A stretch of DNA of 64,000 nucleotides from Tetradesmus obliquus (GCA_030272155.1 CP126191.1:4734501-4798500); one strand, 5' to 3'. Positions 26,701 through 37,636 are shown, counted from the first letter of the stretch. Translations and numbers: made by a program. Notes: generated from the sequence alone by a model not told the origin.

Positions 26701-26846
26701 GCTGGCAGCAGCAGCCTGAGGCACGGCCCAGCTTCGCCAGCATCCTGGCCACACTGCAGCAGCTGGAGGCAGAGCTGCAGCAGCAGCAACAGCAGCATCA
26801 GCATCAGCATCAGCATGAGGCCATCAGCCATGGGCTGCAGCAGTGA
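20109..26846 (+). CDS. Single-pass receptor-like TKL (Raf-like) protein kinase
   Basis: Predicted Ser/Thr kinase signalling from the cell surface. Exons: 20109-20196, 20437-21048, 21228-21422, 21610-22022, 22306-22735, 22982-23177, 23421-24504, 24794-24865, 25151-25855, 26146-26376, 26640-26846; phases agree, 1410 residues. Residues 1-25 form a signal peptide (FVLLLVLLSICQGRAQ). The ectodomain to about 504 is Ser/Asn-rich with many Asn-x-Ser/Thr sites. The transmembrane helix is about 505-528, followed by RHRRGK. A long Gln/Ser linker leads to the kinase domain (about 1007-1385): LGEGGFGQ (1023-1030), Lys1044, Glu1122 of helix C, HRDLKPQN (Asp1250, Asn1255), DFG at 1268-1270, then GTPAYMAPEQF. 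All catalytic residues are present. Oddities: about 70 extra residues between Lys1044 and helix C and an Ala/Arg-rich insert after the hinge. The ectodomain family is not recognised. Confidence 0.9.
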
Positions 26847-27952
26847 CGACTGCAAGTTGTTGAACTGCTGGAGGTGCAGAACTGCAGAGGTGGCAGTGCT
26901 AGCACAGTTTCGACATCCACATGGCGCGGCAGTGCAGCAGCACTGACAAGCTGCTGGCACTGCCAGTACTGGCATTTGCAGTACTTGCAGTGCTTTAGGT
27001 GGGACTGACTTTGAGCTTATGCAGCTGGACAGCAAATGGTTTTAAAAACGGTGTTGCACCCATGTGTTGAAGGAGGCGCGATGAAAGCAGAACTCTACAT
27101 CATGCACTCTTGGCGTACTGCAGGCAACAGGCAACCCCTGGCGGGCAGTTTTGTTTTGTCACTGCAAAAGTGACAGGTGGGGCAGCATCATGTGCCGGCA
27201 ACGCTGGGCCCGCAGCATGTTGTACTGGCCGCCGTGGCGGCCAAAGTGCTACTGAGACTGGTGTCATCTGATGGCTTCAGGTGCTTAGGTGTGCTTGGAG
27301 GTGTGCTTGGAGGTGCTTGTATCTTGGTATTTGGTTGATAGCTTGTAGCTGGGTATTTGGCTGAAGCAACTAGTGTGATAGACACAGCGAAGTGAAAGAA
27401 ATGGCACATGTTTGATGGGATGTGCAGCAGATGTACTTGCGCAGTGATGTTCACACAGCCATGCTCAGCACAGGCTGTCCATGTGTTGCTGGGCACATGC
27501 ATGCTGCAAGTGCAAGTGCACACTTTGTCAAGCGGGCTGACATGAAGTTGAGCTGGAGGTTGACCGTTCAAGTAAAAAGGACAAGTGGATTTCCCGTCAT
27601 CAACCGCGCTTGCTGCCCGGGTGTTTGGTTCATTTGATGCCACATCAACTTTTGCAGCATAAGATTATGTCAAAGCTAATCGTTAAGTGCATGATCGCAG
27701 CGAAAGCTTCACAGAGATCGGATTTGATGGCTTTTCAACAAGTGTGACGCAGGTGTGAGTGAGCTTCCTGGCGAGCTTTGATGCGGGGTTAGATCGCAGG
27801 TTGTGGGCTATATAGCTGCCACAAACATCAAGGTGGGTAACAACCTCAAAGTCACCCGCAACAATCGACAAAACATCGTACTTGCAACAAAGTGTGTTTG
27901 CTGTAGCGTGCCTGCCAACCTTCGTGCTCTCATAGCCCAGCCAGCCACAGCC
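26847..27952. promoter_or_regulatory. Intergenic region and promoter of first Cys-rich gene
   Basis: Holds the kinase 3' UTR and, from about 27550, the promoter side of the tandem duplication. A TATA-like element (GGGCTATATAG, TATATA at 27809-27814) lies about 140 bp before the ATG at 27953. Its counterpart in the second copy sits at 30897-30902 in the same context. The stretch CAACAAGTGTGACGCAGGTG and the following GTGAGTGAGCTTCCTGGCGA are conserved in both copies just upstream of the TATA element. Confidence 0.6.
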
Positions 27953-29110
27953 ATGGGTTGCTTCAGGGACGTGTTCTGCCTGCCCTTCAAGGTGGTGCGC
28001 GATGTGTGCGACTGCTTCACAGTCATCCTCTGCTGCCCATGCCGCTGCTGCTGCGGGTGCCCATCTACCAGCGAGGAGTGGGGCCCCGTGCGCTACGGCT
28101 AAACTTGCAGCCATTTTGCTGACAGCGGCAGCAGCTACTGGACCTAAGTCACACCTTTTGTCAAGCAGCACAGCATCTGCTCAGGCAGCCGTCAGCCAGC
28201 AGCGCTACATCGACATCGTGCCTGGAGAAGACAAGAAGTGTTGTGCAGCTGTTTCAACGACAAGCGCACACCTGTGAAGGCCCTATGTGGTGCTGGACCC
28301 TGCAGGAAGGCAGCCAGCACTGCATATCTGGCAGCTGTATAGTAAGGAAGCAGGGACACAAGAAGATGGTTGCAGAGGTAGCTAGCATGGACAGCTTGGC
28401 AATGCCGGTGTGCAGCCACAGTGTGCATGTGCAGTTCAGCGACAAACAGCGACAAACAGGGATGAGGGTGCTTGGTGAAGCATTTCGCAGCAGCAGGTGT
28501 CACAGCAGCCTGCAGCTGCTGCTGTCTGCGGCGCAAGTTGATACTGGTTGTTGCTCCCTCAGCGCCATGAGCAGCACAGCTGGTGCTGCTGTGAAACCCT
28601 GCAAGTGACGTGTTATACTATACTATAGACATTGTGCCAGCATGCTTGTTCTGCTGTCATGGCAGCAGCGATGGATGGGAAGCGGCTGACATGTTGTCCA
28701 TCAGTCAGTGTACAGAGGCTGCAGGCACGTAAGCTGATGCGAGCCGTGCAGAGTCTGCGCTGAAAAGCGCTCAGGTGCAGCTTACTTGGTGCTGCAACAT
28801 CTGCACCACAACAATGAGTGTAGCTGTCTTCAGGCTGGGAATAATCAATCGCCCACAGCAGCTGAATGGCAACATTGTTTTGTGCGGCAGTTGTTTCATT
28901 GAAAGTTGGTCATGTTTTTAACTCCACATTGGCTGCATTCCTTTGTGTGTGCACAAGGGCAGCATAGGTGCCTGCGCCGGCACAGCATCAACGTCAGTTA
29001 ATGTGTGCAAGGATACTTCATAGGCCAGGCCACCCAGGCCTGCATGCTTTGAGGCTCATATGTATGGGTGATGTCATATGGTTTGAGGCTGGATGGTTGT
29101 ACAGGAATTT
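27555..29110 (+). repeat. Tandem segmental duplication, copy A
   Basis: This segment recurs about 3.09 kb downstream. Matching landmarks are the TTGACCGTT...GTTCATTTGATGCC stretch, the TATA block, the 150-bp coding sequence, the CAGCGCTACAT...AGAAGACA stretch after the stop, the CTTGGTGCTGCAAC block near 28790 and the CCTGCATGCTTTGA block near 29040. Identity is patchy outside the coding sequence. The boundaries are estimates. Confidence 0.65.
27953..28102 (+). CDS. Cys-rich Met-Gly-Cys microprotein, copy A
   Basis: A 49-residue protein with 11 cysteines: MGCFRDVF, then a central stretch with Cys27, 28, 30, 32, 33, 34 and 36, and the tail EEWGPVRYG. Gly2 followed by Cys3 suits N-myristoylation plus palmitoylation, which would tether it to a membrane; the Cys cluster could bind metal or be acylated. 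The second copy (31049) is identical except Glu41 to Asp, and only 3 of 150 coding bases differ, although the flanks diverge. That and the conserved TATA context are the main evidence that it is a gene. The frame is open further upstream, but the copies diverge there, so the ATG at 27953 is chosen. Family unknown to me; CYSTM-like Cys-rich membrane modules are only a loose comparison. Confidence 0.75.
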   Translation: MGCFRDVFCLPFKVVRDVCDCFTVILCCPCRCCCGCPSTSEEWGPVRYG

Positions 29111-30640
29111 GTCCATTTATTAATAAGCACGTGTGCCCAAACGAATAATAAAATTCTAGTGGCGGCAGCTCAGCTGCATTGTTCCCCAAGAGCTTTCATG
29201 TAGTATTACGAGCTGCAGTGCTAACAGCAGCAGGAGTCACAAGCCTCAGGCGCGTGTGCTGCTAAGCTTGCAGCTAGCATCAGCAGCAGGGCGCAAAGCG
29301 TGGCAGGCCTCTGGCCGCCATTCCAGTGTTGCTTAAGCATCGGTCGCAGCGCAGCGTGAGTCCGGACTATGAATGAAAGCTAATGCTATGGCTGTTGGGG
29401 ACTGCACTCATCAAGATGTCAGTTATGTTACGTATAAGCACAGAGCCCTACGCCACCAGCAGTGCACCTGAAAGTTGTCTGCACGCCTTTGCAGCCAACA
29501 CCATGTAACAAAAGTGGTGGCCAGGCTTGGTCATTGGCTGGTCGACTGCACATGCTCCCGATGCTTGCTTCTATGTAACCAAACCATTGATTGTATCACA
29601 GGCGATGAATCCACTTGGGTTGTGGCTCTGAAGTTTGCTGCAGCGCAACAGCGGTGTCCTACGCCACAAGTAGCTACTCGAGGGCCCGCAGCGAATGCAC
29701 TACCATTACAGTGCAGTTCTACTCAGTAACTCTTCAGCTCCTTCCAGCACACAAAATCCTGTGACCGCTGGTGCTGACTGCACAGTGGGCAAGCTCATAG
29801 CATTGCAACAGTGCCGGTATCTTTGGTGAGTGTATGAAACATCTTGAGTGCGTGTAGAAAATCAGGCCAGGGCCACACACCGCTGGTGCTGACTGCAGAT
29901 CTGCTCTCTAGAGCGCCATTACAGACACTTCCCTGCAGGCTGCAGTGGCCCAACCCGGCGAGCCCTACGAAATTGATCAACTTCTGTGCGTATCCACTGC
30001 CTCAGGGAGTGCACCAGGCTGCGCAGTGCCAGCAAACCTCTGTCAATCAACTTGCTGCATACCGCACGATCTGGCAGTCGTGTGTCAGGTCGTAATCAGA
30101 CCCTACGGTATGCACCGGTATGCCAGGTCACCAGAGCCGGTATGTTCAGGTCGGCCGAGCATGCCATACCCGTGCAGATCGGTGCATACCCCACTGCAAA
30201 AACTGAGACGCAACCGGTTGTTGCCAACAACCGGTTGATTGTTTAGGCTAAACACAACACAGCTGATATGCTCACAGCACAGCTAGCAAGCGTGTAATAC
30301 AGTACGGTACAAAACATCTCAAGCCTGAAACCTGCCTTAGGTACGAAAGCAGCGGCAGCAGCATGTCTGCGCTCGCACAACGTGCAACGCGGCGCGTTGT
30401 GGTGCAATAGGGCAGCAAGACGTGTCACTGCAGACTCTGAGAGTCAGCAAGCAACAGCAGCACAAAACACGCACCACACAAATGCTGCAGCACGTCAGGC
30501 ACACAAAGCACCTCTGCCTTGCAAAGTCAGCATGCTATGCAGCATCGTCATGCAGGTGATTGACCTTCTGTTGTTCAGCGAGTGCAGCATCTACGGAGCA
30601 GATGTCGCTACACTAGGTCAACCAGAAAAACCATGTCTTT
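29111..30640. other. No gene recognised between the two duplicated copies
   Basis: About 1.5 kb without a convincing exon. It contains short imperfect repeats of a GGTATGC/GCATACC-type motif at about 30100-30190, followed by a near-perfect palindrome at 30211-30237. Confidence 0.5.
30211..30237. repeat. 27-bp palindrome with AACCGGTT cores
   Basis: Arms 30211-30223 and 30225-30237 are exact reverse complements (13 bp) around a single C. Each arm contains ACCGGT, itself palindromic. It could be a cruciform or a dimeric transcription-factor site; no gene is adjacent. Confidence 0.75.
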
Positions 30641-30644
30641 CAGC

Positions 30645-32215
30645 AGGAGATTGACCGTTGAATTGAATAAGGCAAGCGGAACTCCCGTTACCAACCGGGC
30701 GTGCTGCCTCGTTTTACGGTTCATTTGATGCCGCATCACTTTCTGCGTCATCAAACATCAAATGACAACGGTAATTGCATGTTTGCCACGAATGCTTCAT
30801 AGGAAACGGATTTGATTGCTTTGCAACAAGTGTGACGCAGGTGTGAGTGAGCTTCCTGGCGAGCTTTGATGTGGGGTTAGATCGCAGGTTGCGGGCTATA
30901 TAGCAGACACACGCATCTTGGTAAGTATCAACCTTCAAAGTTCAAAGTTACCCGCAACATCGGACAAAACACCGTACTTGCAACAAACAGCGTCTGCTGC
31001 AGCGTGCCTGCGAAACTTCGTGCTTTTACAGCTCATCCAGCCACAGACATGGGCTGCTTTAGGGACGTGTTCTGCCTGCCCTTCAAGGTGGTGCGCGATG
31101 TGTGCGACTGCTTCACAGTCATCCTCTGCTGCCCATGCCGCTGCTGCTGCGGGTGCCCATCTACCAGCGACGAGTGGGGCCCCGTGCGCTACGGCTAAGC
31201 AAGCCTTTACCATTCAGCAGCGCGTACTAGACATAACTTAGGCCTCTGCTCCAGCAGCGCAGCATTTGCTTGGACAGGCATCAGGCCCGCAGCGCTACAT
31301 TGGAAGGTTGCCTGCAGAAGACAGGGACTCTCCAACCCATCTGCAACCGCCCAGCTACCAAGGCCCTGAGAAGTGCTCCATCAGCTGGAAGCCACCGGCA
31401 TCCAAGACCATCCCAGCGTGCAGCTACTGCAGTAAGACAGCTTGGGTGGTTCTGCAAAGATGGCAGTAGGCTAGCTATAGCATTGCTCGTTGCCATTGCC
31501 AGACACAGGCGAATTGGCAGGAAGAGTAGAAGCAAGTTGGCTGAGGGCAGTGGCAGCCACGGCATCAGTGCATGGTGGAGCAGTATACGGCAGCAGGTAT
31601 CACAACAGCAGCATCAGGATGGTTGTTGTATGGTCAGAGCCTGTATCTATTAATGCCAGTGCTGTTGGCTTTAAGCAGCCCTGCAGCTGCGGATGGTGTG
31701 CCCTACTGAGTGACCTTGTGCCGACATGCTTAGGCTGCTGCTGTCCTGGCAGCAGCATGTTGTCGGCACAAGCAGGCGCATGTTTTTCCTGGTCAGTGTC
31801 CAGGGTTTGTGGTTCCCTTTACTGATGTAGCTCCTGCAGGGCCTGCGCTGAAATGCGCTGCCATGCAGATCACTTGGTGCTGCAACAACCGCACCATGGC
31901 ATTCATTATTGTTGCGTTCAAGCTGACGCCAGCTGTTTGTCAACAGCCAGTGACTCGGACCATTTGTTAAAGCGCAGCAGTCTGGTACAATAATTGGTCG
32001 TATAGCTCACCAGCCTGCTGCTTGCGGTGCGAGCTGGCGGCCAGCATTTACTAGAGCAGTACTGCCTCATTTCTTTGTGTACACCAGTGCAATGCTGGTG
32101 CCCTCGGGATAGCAAACAGTTGGGCAGGTTGTGTGATATTCCAGCACCTCAGGCCCGCATGCTTTGAACCCTTTTGTGTTGACACGGTGTTATGATGGGT
32201 CTGGTTGGCAAGCAG
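30645..32215 (+). repeat. Tandem segmental duplication, copy B
   Basis: Counterpart of 27555-29110, containing in the same order the GTTCATTTGATGCC stretch, the TATA block (30897-30902), the 150-bp coding sequence, the CTTGGTGCTGCAAC block near 31875 and the CCCGCATGCTTTGA block near 32155. Boundaries are approximate. Confidence 0.65.
31049..31198 (+). CDS. Cys-rich Met-Gly-Cys microprotein, copy B
   Basis: Encodes the same 49-residue protein as copy A with one conservative change (Asp at residue 41). Two silent changes near the start (codons 3 and 4) are the only other coding differences. The TATA-like element lies about 150 bp upstream. The region after the stop shows only partial similarity to copy A, so the 3' UTRs have diverged. 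Near-identity at silent sites points to recent gene conversion or to selection on the RNA sequence. Confidence 0.75.
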   Translation: MGCFRDVFCLPFKVVRDVCDCFTVILCCPCRCCCGCPSTSDEWGPVRYG

Positions 32216-32900
32216 TTGCAGATTCGTTGTTGGCCATATCAGGCTAGTGTAGGTTGTGTGAGCTCCGTGCTCCTTTACCAATGTAAGCGAACAAAGTGCA
32301 TTGCATGTATTTTGACTCATCCTCTGAGCAAATTTGTGCCTACGGTGACACTGCAGGGCAGCGCTACTGCTGGTAACAGTGTACGTACTGCAGCACTAGT
32401 GTAAACAAGTATTGGACTTGCAGCTGCAGCCTGCAAATCTACTCAGCATTACAGTGTGCAAACTCCCCAGCCCGAACAGCAGCCATCGCAGTAAGCATAT
32501 GTTACCATTTAAGCACACACGCCACATAGCCAGTGCAAGCGCTGCTGCCAACTTGGTCTTGAACACGCACACAGAAAGCCAGCAATATCAGCAACATGCA
32601 TGTACGGCTCAACGCCACATACAGAACACAGGAAAGTTATATACATCACCCTGGCAACCTGGAGTGTGTAACCTATACTTGCCGCTGTATTGCTCTTTGC
32701 AGGCCAAACGCCTGCTGAACTCAAAAACTGGTGCTGCACGCAGCAACAGCGCCGCAAAGCAGCGCAGCCCACTGGTTGACAGCCCAGCATCAGGCACGCC
32801 ACTCGCAGTTCACGGTATATATCATAGGTACTCGCAGTTCGCTATGTGGTCCACTTTTGACCCTGTCTATATCGGCGCACATCCGCACTGCTGTCCGCCA
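32216..32900. other. Spacer without recognised gene
   Basis: Lies between copy B of the duplication and the 3' end of the TMEM53-like gene and probably contains that gene's 3' UTR. A 309-codon plus-strand frame starts here, but it runs antisense through TMEM53 exons and is rejected. Confidence 0.45.
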
Positions 32901-34732
32901 TCATTCCGCAAGTTCCTGCTGAGAGACACTGCTCAGGAACTGCAGCACCTCTTTTGTGTACTCATCAGCATGGCACAGCAGGTGCCCCACATGCTTGCTG
33001 TGCTGCCACTTCTTGGCGGCCACTGCTGCGCCATACTGCTGCTTCCGTGCTGCCACAAGCTCATCCAGCTTAGCTGCATCGCAAAGAGGGTCGTCAGCAG
33101 AGTACAGGTAGAGGCAGCGCCCGCCAGCCATGCGCAGCTGACGCATGCTGCGCCTGCGTGGCAGCCAGCACACAACACGGTCGTGTCAGATGGTGCGTCG
33201 GAATGCACAAGATATGCGAGGTGCTGTTGGAGTACGCAGAAGCAAGAGCAAGAGAAAATCGCTAGTGCATGGCGGCGACTACGCCTACAAGGTGGCAGGG
33301 CCGCACAGTTCTGCAGTGACAAGAAGCATCTGGCGACATAGCCAAAGCACCCTTCCTCAGTGGCTGCTGCTGCGCCCCTCACCAGTACTGCCAGGGCCTC
33401 AGCGGCGCAACGAAGCAGCCCAGCAGAACCAGCGCGTAAAACAGCAGCCAGGCCAGCACCCGCACAGGCAGGCTGCAGCCGATGCCGATGGCTTCTGCGC
33501 CCGTGGTGGGGTGCATGTAGCAGGGCGCAGAGTCAAAGATGACGCCTGCGATGCGGCTGCTGAGGTGGCTGAAGCGCTGCTGCTGCAGCAGTGTGTCGAC
33601 CTGCTCCAGGGGAAAGGCACCTCCTAGAAAATGCGGCAGATGTGTGCAACAAGATGCCCCACAGCAGCGCGGGCAGGGAGGGTAAGAGTCCACACAGGTT
33701 GGATGCTGGCCTGAGCACAGCAGTTACAGCGCGCCAACATGGCCCAGTGCTACAGAGAACAGGGCAGCAATGCACGACGGATGCTGGCGGCTGATCACAA
33801 GTAGACAAAAGCGCCCAACCGCCGCAGCTTCTGCCAGGCTGCTAGCCACACGCAATGCGCGCTAGCCTAGGCAACGTATGTCTGAGGCATAAAAAAAGGC
33901 TTTTCAAAGCCGCTGCGTGCTCACCGTTGGAGAACACGTAGAACACGATCTGCTGCTCCTCCCCCAGCCCATCAAGCAGCTCCAGCAGCGCTGTGGCAAA
34001 CGCCACGCGCGGCCACATCAGCGGCAGGAAGATGGCTGCACCTGACATGGTGCCTCGCACGCTGCCGTAGCCGTGGCCAGCCAGCAGCCTGCTGTACTTG
34101 GCCAGGTGCTTGTCTGAGGCGCCATACCAGCCCAGTAGCACCTGGCAAAGGGAAGTGAGTGATGCGGGGTAGTTGTGGAGGCTAGTGACGTGAGTGACTT
34201 GTATGGGGTTGCAAGATGGCAGTGCACAGGCCACCCTGCATATACCAGAGAATGGCAAGAGCAGCAGGTGCCCTGGCTGCCTGTCTAGCCTGTGCAAGCA
34301 CGGCTCGGTAACTGCTGCTTGCTGGTCGCTTGCTAGACGTGTTGCCCACGTGCCCAGCTCTTGGATCAATTGCTAAGTGAGCTCAAGAAAGCATACACCC
34401 TTGCACTTTGATGTTTGGACAGCTGCACATGCCACTTGTCAGGCGCAACTTGCACATCTTGCACAAGTTGGCAGGTGACAGACCACTACCCGCATGCTGC
34501 ACCGCCGTCAGTATCTTTCAAAGTTGGGAAGCATCGTCAAACATACCAACTGCAAGTGCAAGTTGGTGTACAGCTTCAGCAGCAGCAGGCCTCTGTGTGA
34601 CACTCTGGCTGGTGCTGCACCAGTGGTGCATGTCTGTGAATCTGCCATACTGCTCACCACAAGGGGTCTGCTGACATAGCCATTGTCTAGTGCCGCGGGA
34701 CTTATTTGAAAGCTGTAGTTCTGGCTCGCCAT
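32901..34732 (-). CDS. TMEM53: TMEM53 / DUF829 alpha-beta hydrolase-like protein
   Basis: DUF829 proteins have an alpha/beta-hydrolase-like fold; animal TMEM53 sits at the nuclear envelope, and the biochemical activity is unsettled. Exons (minus): 34732-34658, 34141-33925, 33623-33383, 33153-32901; phases agree, 261 residues (human 277). Family signatures: VLLGWYGASDKHLAKYSRLL directly after the first exon, FYVFSNGG, GVIFDSAP, a hydrophobic helix (LAWLLFYALVLLGCFV), and near the C terminus YLYSADDPLCD and the KWQHSKHVGHLL block that aligns with the HVSH region. The start at 34732 (MASQNYSF) gives an N terminus of the expected length. Function in algae is unknown. Confidence 0.8.
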
Positions 34733-34782
34733 GATCGCTTCCGAGGGTGAAGAGGTTGTGGTAGCAGTAGCACTTCTGCTCC

Positions 34783-35662
34783 CTAGACTATGTTAGGCCA
34801 GCTGCCTTGCCTGGGCAACAGCTGCTGATCTTTAAACGGCTTGCTCTTACACTTTAAGGCTTGGTCACCGTTGGCCTCAATACGTTGTGCCAGCTGCAGG
34901 ACGGAGGTGAAGACAGTGGTGCCCGCCGTGCTCGTACCGAGTTTGCTGTTTGATCAAACACCACGCAGAGCTGAGAATAGCAGCAGCGTCACATGTCTTG
35001 GACGTACGAGGCAGCATCGGCAGCCGCGGTCGTGCAGGGGCAACAGCCACGTGACTGTGCATGTGACACACAGTCACTTTGCTGTGCCAGATCCAGATGA
35101 ACAGGCGCCAGTGAACCAATGCAAAGGGTTTCAGGAAACACACTATGTAACAAGTGCAGGAATCATTCCCTAAACGGCAGGGAGTTGGGAGATAGCATTT
35201 CAAATGGAAAGTTGCATAGTGCCTACCGACGTCAGCACCTGCAAGAGCAGCCTGCTCCAACTTGAAGTACGTCAAGCAGCTCTGTTACAATATATGGTGC
35301 ATGTGACACCATGCATACAAGCCGTACGTCTAATGCTCGCAGCAGCAGTGTGATGTTGCTGCCAGGAACGCAATCTGGACGTTCAGTCATTTGTGGTGCA
35401 TCAAAAACCAGGAGATGCTGCGCACAGCCCCAGATGGCATCTGTAAGACAGCACTGCGTGATAGGCAGAACCACGTGCAGTATGCTGCAGAATGATTTTC
35501 AACATTCTGACAAGTGCATACACCGAAATGATGATGCACAGTGCGGTGACGGTGCAGCCACCATACTTCGTCACAGTACTGCCATTGCCACTGGGCCCGA
35601 CCTTTGACAACAGACACTGCTTGTGAAAGCAGAAACCAGGAGCAATCAGCATGCACAGACAC
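34783..35662 (-). CDS. Unrecognised protein, last three exons (partial)
   Basis: Three putative exons chain in phase: 35662-35602, 35440-35239 and 34945-34783 (stop TAG). They encode about 142 residues of coding-like sequence, including SWFLLSQAVSVVKG, DAIWGCAQHLLVFDAPQMTE, a hydrophobic segment (ITLLLRALDVRLVCMVSHAP) and TTVFTSVLQLAQRIEANGDQ. Splice sites are ordinary (CAG acceptors; the first donor is GTCGGG). I do not recognise the family. Coding-like minus-strand stretches at about 36700-36980 and 37000-37130 may be earlier exons, but I could not join them. It ends only 51 bp before the TMEM53-like ATG. Confidence 0.4.
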
Positions 35663-35700
35663 CTGGTTCGCTCTACCAAGCCACGGCTGTTTTGTTGGTA

Positions 35701-35742
35701 AACCACGTAATAGTTTGACGACAACCACGTAATAGTTTGACA
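35701..35742. repeat. Two direct copies of an 18-bp motif
   Basis: ACCACGTAATAGTTTGAC occurs at 35703-35720 and again 24 bp later. ACGTAA-type cores resemble bZIP sites, but position relative to a transcription start is unknown. Confidence 0.6.
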
Positions 35743-37636
35743 CCCCTCAGAAACCTCACACTGTCACAGTGTAGTTTAAGCCGCACTAGCGCCAAGCTTT
35801 CGCTCACCAACTGCAGTGATCTCGCTCGACATCAACTACACCAAATCTCAAACAGGCAAAGGGCTACCACCCTGCAGACACACTGCATGCATCTGCTGTT
35901 GTGTTGCACACCACGCAACAGGGCACTTAACCTGCAGCAATGCACCTGCGCATCAAACAGCAGCCTATAAAGGTGACAAGCTGCCGAACATTTGCTTGCA
36001 GCTCACAAACCGCCGACAACATCAACAACGGCATATCTTATATGAGCGTGCAATGCGGGGGCCTGGGTGACCTGCAGGTCAGCTGCTGCTGAGCTGGATG
36101 CTGGGTGCGGCAGCATGCACTGTCACACCAACTGCCATACAAGCCGCAGCACCCACATGCGCACTGGAGCTCTGCAGTCTCATCAACTGCACAAAACGAC
36201 GCTCCCATCAACGCTCCCCAGGTTGCACACTACCTGCCACCTCATGGGGGGGCGGCTTAACTGGTAACATGATTACGATTGGGAGCAGCTTCCAACGTCA
36301 TGGGGTAGACCCCAAAAGACTTCAGCCCTGCACCAGCCAGCCACACTCGGCCCTGCATGCAGCCCGTTGATGTAGTAGTACAGTAACCTTGGACAAACAT
36401 CAACACACCGGCAGACACACCAGCAACATCAACAGCATGCCCAGCAGGAGACATGCAGGGCAACCAACCGAACACTGAGCACCTCGACACTTTCATCTAT
36501 CAGCGCTGCTGCATTCATCTGCAGCCACCCATGCAGCGCTGCAATGTGATGCAGCCAGAGCAGCTGCTGTCCCTTGATTAATGTCTGCATGCAACTTTAA
36601 ACCCCAAACAACCAACGATGACTGACAGTGCAGCCTGACCCCGCACCACATGTTACTCCCGGAGCATGTTCCAGGACTGGCAACCTGGCACATGATCAGG
36701 TGGCGGCGGCAGCCATACTGTTACACATACAACAGCACACATCCGCAAGTGTGCAGGCACATGATGCGAGCACACACTCACAGAAAGCAGCCGCTGCATT
36801 GTGTGCCTGCAGGTAACAGTCATTTGCAATGCATGTTGCTTGATCATCACCCCCAGCCAGCAACACCACAGACAACAGTGGGTGCACGGTCTGTACAATT
36901 GCCGTGCTTGCTCCCTGTTCACGCCTGCTGCCTGCGCAGTGATTACCTTCCACACACAGCTCAATCACATCAGCCAAGCTTGCATTGTGTCAGGACGCAG
37001 CAGCGTGCGCGTTTCTTCACGCCGAGTACCTCACACAGTGTGTGGATCAGGAAACTTACAAACGGAACACTGCAAGTTTGCAATAAAATGGCACAAAGAA
37101 CAAAAGCATCCACATACTCGAGTGACACAAAGTCAGAAGAGGGCCCAGGTGTCACTAGTGACACCTGTGCCGCAGGTCCACGGCATGTCCAGGTTCCTCT
37201 GAATGACACCTCTTTAGGGGACGATGTGAGGTTGGGTTTGCTATGACGCATGTGACGAGTGACATACATAACCGCATGCGCAACTAACCGTGCAGTTCGC
37301 ACTCCATAATAGCCAAGCTCTGTTGACAACATGATGAGAAACCTGAGGCCATGCTTGACGCATGCACTCACTGCAGCATGCTGTGTGCCATGCTTGGGCT
37401 TTCTTGACAAGTGCCAGCCCCTTTTCTCCAAGGCTCCTCCTCCGTGTTGCAGCGACAGCGGCAACGCCTGCAGCCGTGACAGTTCAAGATATGTGGCAAG
37501 TCTGTAGCCGGCTGGCACAGTTGGACAAGTGCTGCAGCCGGTTTCACAAATGAAAAAACAAACGGGTTGTAGTCAAGATACGCGAAAAGAGAGGACGATG
37601 CAGCAGACGACAGCCATGCCTAGCACACGCAACGGT
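35743..37636. other. Unassigned stretch
   Basis: No confirmed gene. Some minus-strand frames (about 36700-36980, 37000-37130) look coding and could be upstream exons of the unrecognised gene ending at 34783. A 22-bp perfect palindrome lies at 37146-37167. Confidence 0.35.

Noticed and set aside
27803-27952. Upstream in-frame extension of microprotein copy A to 99 residues
   Set aside because: The extension begins inside the TATA element and is not maintained in copy B, where sequence and frame differ; treated as 5' leader.
27683-28171. 162-codon minus-strand frame over microprotein copy A (and a similar one over copy B)
   Set aside because: Present in both copies only because the underlying DNA is duplicated; the conserved boundaries (ATG, stop, TATA) match the plus-strand 49-codon gene, and the minus frames differ outside it.
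32412-33341. 309-codon plus-strand open frame
   Set aside because: Runs antisense through the last exon of the TMEM53-like gene, has no family resemblance and no splice context; explained as a shadow of GC-rich coding DNA.
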